From contig DATKWZ010000001.1 in NCBI GenBank assembly GCA_035529315.1, forward strand, positions 47,685 to 111,684: a stretch of DNA of 64,000 nt, read 5' to 3'. The notes below the pieces were generated by a model, which worked only from the letters and a program-made list of their open reading frames with translations, was not told the origin of the DNA and did not search any database. Origin of the DNA: Anaerolineae bacterium (GTDB taxonomy: Bacteria > Desulfobacterota > Desulfobacteria > Desulfobacterales > ETH-SRB1). The translations under genes and the position numbers were made by a program. Shown piece by piece: positions 59,447-64,000 of the stretch; the first letter of the stretch is position 1; each line of letters begins with the position of its first letter.

Positions 59447-60403
59447 ATGACAAATTCAAAGACAGAGAAAAAAATTAAAATCATATTTATGGGTACTCCG
59501 GATTTTGCCGTACCCGCATTAACCGCCCTTCACAAGAATAAATATGACGTGGTTTTAGTGGTAACCCAGCCTGATCGGCCAAAGGGAAGGGGCCGCAAGC
59601 CTGTTTCTCCTCCTGTCAAAGAGGCGGCCGTGCGTCTGGGATATGATGTAATTCAGCCCATGTCGATTAAAACAGACGAGTTCGCAAATAATGTGTTAAG
59701 ATTAAAACCAGACATGTTTGTTGTGTCGGCTTTTGGGCATATTCTTCCAAAAAGTATTTTAGAAATACCTAAAATCGGCGCATTAAATATACATGCTTCA
59801 CTTCTTCCAAAATATCGTGGGGCAGCACCGATCCAGTGGGCCGTCATAAACGGCGAAAAGGAGACCGGAGTTACCACCATGCTTATGGATGAAGGTCTGG
59901 ATACAGGAGACATCCTCTTTACATCAAAAATTCAAATCTCTCCTGATGACACATCAGCCACCCTTCACAAACGTCTGGCCGATCTTGGCGCTGATCTTCT
60001 TATAAAAACCCTGAAAGCCATAGAGGCTGATAACATAAATCCCACTCCTCAAGACCACACAACAGCCACATATGCGCCCATACTTAAAAAAAATGACGGC
60101 CATATAAACTGGGAAATGGCGGCAGATAAACTTGAGGCTTTTATACGCGGAATGACACCATGGCCCGGAGCATTTACTTTTTGCAGGGACATACGTCTCA
60201 AGATATTCGGTTCAAAGCCCATTATTATGCCTGTTGATACCCCCCCCGGTACTGTATTAAAAGGGTTTCCTGATGAACTGCGCGTTGCCACCGGAAAAGG
60301 GGTGCTGTCCATCCTGGAGATACAGGGGGAATCCGGAAAGCACCTTTTGATTAAAGATTTTCTACGCGGATTTAAACTGCCTGTCGGCACTGTCCTGAAT
60401 TAA
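59447..60403 (+). CDS. fmt: Methionyl-tRNA formyltransferase
   Basis: 318 residues. N-terminal formyltransferase domain with FMGTPDFAVPALTAL, the SLLPKYRGAAPIQWAVINGE active-site loop and DTGDI, then a C-terminal OB-like domain. It formylates Met-tRNA(fMet) for initiation, paired with def. A 144-base repeat begins 8 bases after its stop, just before rsmB. Confidence 0.95.
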   Translation: MTNSKTEKKIKIIFMGTPDFAVPALTALHKNKYDVVLVVTQPDRPKGRGRKPVSPPVKEAAVRLGYDVIQPMSIKTDEFANNVLRLKPDMFVVSAFGHILPKSILEIPKIGALNIHASLLPKYRGAAPIQWAVINGEKETGVTTMLMDEGLDTGDILFTSKIQISPDDTSATLHKRLADLGADLLIKTLKAIEADNINPTPQDHTTATYAPILKKNDGHINWEMAADKLEAFIRGMTPWPGAFTFCRDIRLKIFGSKPIIMPVDTPPGTVLKGFPDELRVATGKGVLSILEIQGESGKHLLIKDFLRGFKLPVGTVLN

Positions 60404-60410
60404 TATGAAA

Positions 60411-60554
60411 CGAGACTTTTGAAAAATGCTCAATTTTGTTCAAGTTCAAGGAAGGCGAAACTTTTAACCGGAGGAATATGTTGAATATTTCGAGGATTAA
60501 AATTTGAGTCTGACGCAGAAATTGGGCAAAAGGGGGTGTTTTGCAAAGGTCTCG
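60411..60554 (+). repeat. CGAGACTTTTGAAAAATG...CAAAGGTCTCG repeat at the start of rsmB
   Basis: Ends CGAGACTTTTGAAAAATG (60411-60428) and TTTTGCAAAGGTCTCG (60539-60554) are imperfect inverted repeats. The segment carries TTGTTCAAGTTCAAGGAAGG and resembles a scattered delta-proteobacterial repeat. The last 51 bases lie within the open reading frame of rsmB, supplying its apparent N-terminus. Confidence 0.55.
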
Positions 60555-61940
60555 AAAGATGATCCTCGCAAGATAGCGTTGTTTGTCTTGAATTCTCTGG
60601 ATAAAGGACGCCGTACTCTCGATAGAATACTGGAAGATATTCAAAACAAAGAGATGGCTCTTTCAAGAAGAGATCAGGCCTTGTTTTCCGCGCTGGTTTA
60701 CGGGGTTTTAAGATGGCGCGGCCAGCTTGACTGGATAATCAGTCACTTTTCAAAGATCCGCATCCATAAGATAGAGCCCGCAGTTATGAATATTCTTCGG
60801 CTTGGTCTTTTTCAAATTATTTATTTAAACAGGATACCTGTTTCCGCAGCGGTCAATACATCTGTTGAAATTGCAAAATCATTCGCATCTTCCCCTGCCG
60901 CCGGGTTTACAAATGCTCTCTTGCGCAAAGCCGCCGGAGAATATGAAAAAATCCCTTTCCCTGACCCTGATAAAAATCCTGTCTGCAGTCTTGCCGTTAG
61001 AAAGTCGTTTCCAGAGTGGCTGATAAAACGATGGCTGAAACAATTTGGACTAAAAGAGACAGAAGCGCTCTGCGATGCAATAAATACAATTCCCCCAATT
61101 ACTGTCCGTACAAACAGCCTCAGGACAACCCGTGATGACCTGGCTGAAAGGCTTGCATCTGATGTGCGGCAAATTGAAAATACAACTTATTCTCCTGACG
61201 GCATACGTTTTATCAAGCCGGACAGATCAATTCCTGAAATAAAAGCCTTTAAAGACGGCTGGTTCCAAGTGCAGGATGAAGCTGCGCAGCTTGTTGCCCG
61301 CCTGTTAAACCCCGGGCCCGGAGATACTGTTTTAGATGCATGCGCAGGTTTTGGAGGGAAAACAGGGCATATCGCACAGATGATGAAAAATACAGGCAGG
61401 CTGCTTGCCATGGATAATCAGGCTGATAAACTGCGACAACTTGAGTCTGAAATGAAAAGGCTTGGGATCTCAATTGTAACGACCTGCAATTACGATCTTA
61501 CCATCCCGTTTGACAGGAAATTCTCATACATGGGCTTTTCCGGATTTGATCGTATTCTTTTAGACGCGCCATGTTCGGGCTTGGGCGTTTTAAGGAGAAA
61601 CCCTGATGCAAAATGGTCAATATCAGCTAATAGATTCAATCGTTACAAGGCAAGGCAGATAAACTTTCTGAATAATTTAGCGCAACTTGTCAAGCCGTCA
61701 GGCACCATGGTTTATGCGGTATGCAGCACGGAACCGGAAGAAAACGAAGAGGTCGTTAAAGGGTTTTTAAATAAACACCCGGAGTTTATTGTAAATAATA
61801 AGCTTGAAGGTCTGCCCGAAAATGTATATTCTCTTGTAAATAAAAACCAATATTTAAAAACCTATCCGCACATAAATAATATGGATGGTTTTTTTGCGGT
61901 TTGCTTTAAACGGCTACCTGTTTCGGAAGGATTATTATGA
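60504..61940 (+). CDS. rsmB: 16S rRNA (cytosine-967-C5)-methyltransferase RsmB/Sun
   Basis: 478 residues if the TTG at 60504 is used; the first ~17 residues come from a repeat and no ATG or site is nearby, so the exact start is doubtful. NusB-like N-terminal domain (DPRKIALFVLNSLDKGRRTLD), then a SAM methyltransferase: GDTVLDACAGFGGKTGHIAQ, LLDAPCSGLGVLRRNPD with catalytic Cys, and VCSTEPEENEEVV with the second Cys. Methylates C967 of 16S rRNA. Follows def-fmt as in many bacteria, with 4-base overlap to the lipoprotein. Confidence 0.93.
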   Translation: MSLTQKLGKRGCFAKVSKDDPRKIALFVLNSLDKGRRTLDRILEDIQNKEMALSRRDQALFSALVYGVLRWRGQLDWIISHFSKIRIHKIEPAVMNILRLGLFQIIYLNRIPVSAAVNTSVEIAKSFASSPAAGFTNALLRKAAGEYEKIPFPDPDKNPVCSLAVRKSFPEWLIKRWLKQFGLKETEALCDAINTIPPITVRTNSLRTTRDDLAERLASDVRQIENTTYSPDGIRFIKPDRSIPEIKAFKDGWFQVQDEAAQLVARLLNPGPGDTVLDACAGFGGKTGHIAQMMKNTGRLLAMDNQADKLRQLESEMKRLGISIVTTCNYDLTIPFDRKFSYMGFSGFDRILLDAPCSGLGVLRRNPDAKWSISANRFNRYKARQINFLNNLAQLVKPSGTMVYAVCSTEPEENEEVVKGFLNKHPEFIVNNKLEGLPENVYSLVNKNQYLKTYPHINNMDGFFAVCFKRLPVSEGLL

Positions 61941-62869
61941 AACAATTTAATACTTTTGTGATTTTGATCGCGGTTCTTTTTTTCTTTGGATGCGCCGGCG
62001 GCAACGCTGCTAAGAAGAAACCCGACCATATTATATCAGGCATGAAAGAAATAAAGAAAGGAACCACCTGGTATCAAAAAGGATGTTATAATCGTTCTCT
62101 GGAACACTTTTTCAGGGCGCATGAACTTTTTGCCGCATCCGACCAATTAGACGGAGTTGCCATGAGTATGAACAATATCGGCAATATTTACAGAATCATG
62201 GAAGACATTGATAACTCCCTGCTCTTTTTTGAAGAATCCATCAGCATATATCAGGATATCAAGGATTACAGCGGGTTAGTACAGGCGCTCTCGAATAAGG
62301 CCGCCGTGCTGATAGACAGCGGCAGGCTCGAAGAGGCTGACGGCGTGTTAAGGTCGGCTGAAGATATTGCAAAAAAAAATTCTATTCCGACCAATCACAT
62401 ATTAAACAAGTTAGGCATCCTCTTTATCAGGAAAAAGGAATACAGCCGCGCGGAGGAGATATTGAACTCAGCCCTCGCTAATACTGATCCCGTCAATCAT
62501 TCAGAATATGCGACAATAAATTTTGCTCTGGGCACCCTGATGCGTGAAACCGGGTCCTATGAAAAAGCTGTTTATTTTTTTAAGACAGCGCTGGATACCG
62601 ACCGTTTATCAGGATTTCACAAAGGCATTGCCGACGATCTGGCCGCTATTGGGGATATCAATTTCAGCCAGGGCAAATACGAACCCGCGGTAAATTATTT
62701 TAAGCGGAGTATAAAGATTTATGCTCTTATCGAAAACAGAAACAAAGTATCTGAAATCATGGACCGGCTTGTAAAGGCTGCTGAAAAGGCCGGCCTGGAT
62801 ATCAGCATTACAGAACATTTTGTAAAAAACTGGCTTGAAGGAAAAGCTTTTGAAACCCCCTGTAATTAA
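61937..62869 (+). CDS. TPR-repeat lipoprotein
   Basis: 310 residues overlapping rsmB by 4 bases. Signal segment ending LFFFGC suggests lipidation at Cys19. At least five TPR-type helical pairs follow (YQKGCYNRSLEHFFRAHELF, MSMNNIGNIYRIMED, LEEADGVLRSAEDIAK, AEEILNSALANTD, GKYEPAVNYFKRSIKIY). TPRs mediate protein-protein contacts; the partner is unknown. Co-transcription with rsmB is likely. Confidence 0.82.
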   Translation: MKQFNTFVILIAVLFFFGCAGGNAAKKKPDHIISGMKEIKKGTTWYQKGCYNRSLEHFFRAHELFAASDQLDGVAMSMNNIGNIYRIMEDIDNSLLFFEESISIYQDIKDYSGLVQALSNKAAVLIDSGRLEEADGVLRSAEDIAKKNSIPTNHILNKLGILFIRKKEYSRAEEILNSALANTDPVNHSEYATINFALGTLMRETGSYEKAVYFFKTALDTDRLSGFHKGIADDLAAIGDINFSQGKYEPAVNYFKRSIKIYALIENRNKVSEIMDRLVKAAEKAGLDISITEHFVKNWLEGKAFETPCN

Positions 62870-64000
62870 TAGCAACATACATCTCCTTTCCTTTGAAGAC
62901 AAAGAGGTCATACTTTTAGGCACGGCGCACGTATCTAATGAAAGCGCAAAGCTTGTAGCCTCTGTTATCGAGGAGGAAAAACCTGATACGGTCTGCATCG
63001 AACTTTGCCAGGCAAGATACCAGTCTATACGGCAAAAGAAAAGATGGCAAAATATGGATATTATCAAGGTTATTAAGGAGAAAAAAGCTTTTCTCCTTCT
63101 TTCCAACCTGCTTATGGCATCGTTTCAAAAAAGGATAGCTCAAAAACTCGATGTTAAACCAGGGGCGGAAATGATAGCGGCCATTGAAACAGCGGAAAAG
63201 GTTGGAGCACAGGTACATCTTGCGGACAGGGATATCCGTATTACTTTGTCAAGAACCTGGCGCGTTATGTCTCTTTGGGACAAGCTGAAAATACTGTTTC
63301 AAGTTATTTTATCCGCAGGAGAAATTGATGAAATTTCCGAAAAAGATATTGAAAAAATGAAACAGGAGGACATGCTGGAAACTCTTCTCGCAGATGTTAA
63401 AAAAGCGCTTCCTGCTTTAAGAGATATCGTTATTGATGAAAGGGACAGATATCTTGCTCATAAGATCAGAACAGCGCCTGGCAAAAGAATAGTGGCAGTT
63501 GTCGGCGCGGGTCATGTGCCGGGCATAAAAAAATACTGGGAAGTAAATACAGATATTAACGCTCTTGAAAAGATCCCCCCAAACAGCATGTTCATGCGCA
63601 TTTTTAAATGGATTTTGCCTTTATCCATACTGGCTCTTTTTATTTTTGGATTTTTCTCCGGCGGCTCTACGGCAGGTACTCAGATGATAATCTGGTGGAT
63701 AGCGGCAAACGGTCTGATGGCAGGGCTTGGAGCAACAATAGCTTTTGCCCATCCATTGACGATTCTATCTTCGATCCTGGCAGCTCCTGTAACATCCTTA
63801 AATCCAATGATAGCCGCGGGATGGGTTTCAGGACTGGTTGAGGCTTTTTCAAGGAAGCCAAAGGTCAAAGATTTTGAAAACCTGGCAGAGGACATTCTTT
63901 CCATAAGGGGCTTCCGGCAAAACAAGGTAACTAAAATCCTTCTGATAGTGGTATTGACAAATTTAGGCAGCGCAATAGGTACCTTTGTTGCTATCCCGCT
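62850..64000 (+). CDS. TraB/PrgY family membrane protein, partial
   Basis: Frame starts at TTG 62850, with GAAGGA 7 bases upstream, overlaps the lipoprotein gene by 20 bases, and is open to the window edge (383 codons seen). VILLGTAHVSNESAKLV, TVCIELCQARYQSI and VAVVGAGHVPGI are the three TraB/PrgY motifs; the C-terminal half is membrane-spanning (IFKWILPLSILALFIFGFFS and later helices). The family includes the enterococcal pheromone-shutdown protein PrgY and eukaryotic TRABD proteins; its role in bacteria such as this is unknown. The window cuts off the end of the gene. Confidence 0.82.
   Translation, partial: MKPPVINSNIHLLSFEDKEVILLGTAHVSNESAKLVASVIEEEKPDTVCIELCQARYQSIRQKKRWQNMDIIKVIKEKKAFLLLSNLLMASFQKRIAQKLDVKPGAEMIAAIETAEKVGAQVHLADRDIRITLSRTWRVMSLWDKLKILFQVILSAGEIDEISEKDIEKMKQEDMLETLLADVKKALPALRDIVIDERDRYLAHKIRTAPGKRIVAVVGAGHVPGIKKYWEVNTDINALEKIPPNSMFMRIFKWILPLSILALFIFGFFSGGSTAGTQMIIWWIAANGLMAGLGATIAFAHPLTILSSILAAPVTSLNPMIAAGWVSGLVEAFSRKPKVKDFENLAEDILSIRGFRQNKVTKILLIVVLTNLGSAIGTFVAIP

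Noticed and set aside
1..64000. CRISPR array or rRNA operon
   Set aside because: No regularly spaced direct repeats with spacers and no 16S/23S/5S signature were found.

Overview
The window looks like a chromosomal segment of a Gram-negative, anaerobic deltaproteobacterium, most likely Desulfobacterota (Desulfobacterales-like). This rests on the order rimP-nusA-infB-ylxP-rbfA-nrnA-truB-rpsO-pnp-dut, LPS genes (kdsD, waaA), a PxxKW cysteine-rich protein, a flavodiiron protein, and many AT-rich intergenic palindromes. The genus cannot be fixed from sequence reading alone. No rRNA, CRISPR array, prophage or intact transposon was seen.

Layout. 1-5700: end of a DUF1015 gene, two tRNA-Ser genes with a four-helix-bundle (S23/IVP-like) gene between them, then dnaX-ybaB-recR-ykgJ-like and murI. 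5800-17200: tRNA-Gly, then the long translation/RNA operon from rimP to a metallo-beta-lactamase protein. 17200-24700: ClC channel, aminotransferase, PxxKW protein (all minus), then a nucleotidyltransferase-like/TPM/LemA group and a DHA2 transporter. 24700-30100 is accessory: a 166-bp internally deleted IS3-type element with perfect 19-bp ends next to a YgjP-like metallopeptidase fragment, an orphan FliD-like gene under a c-di-GMP-I riboswitch and a sigma-28-like promoter, a PEP-synthase-like protein without the usual PEP barrel, and a decayed RAYT transposase. 30100-34200: a compact three-gene set (lysine 2,3-aminomutase-like, ATP-grasp ligase, ATP-grasp/GNAT fusion) that I read as an uncharacterised beta-lysine conjugate pathway.

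34300-41100: kdsD, pfk, waaA, an LpoA-like lipoprotein, a PilZ protein and a DJ-1 protein. 41200-49000: a signalling block with two hybrid/sensor histidine kinases of common origin flanking an HsbR/CrsR-like phosphatase-kinase and its STAS partner. 49000-56750: glycosyltransferase, tatA, ssrA (tmRNA), a 3' fragment of a group II intron, ettA, flavodiiron protein, Fic protein with a probable autoregulatory promoter, and tRNA-Leu. 56800-64000: ribF, a flippase-like protein, def-fmt-rsmB, a TPR lipoprotein and the start of a TraB/PrgY-family gene cut by the window edge.

The most interesting parts are the KamA/ATP-grasp/GNAT cluster, the c-di-GMP-controlled FliD-like gene, a possible programmed frameshift in dnaX, and several families of small palindromic repeats that sit at gene ends and in places contribute start or stop codons.
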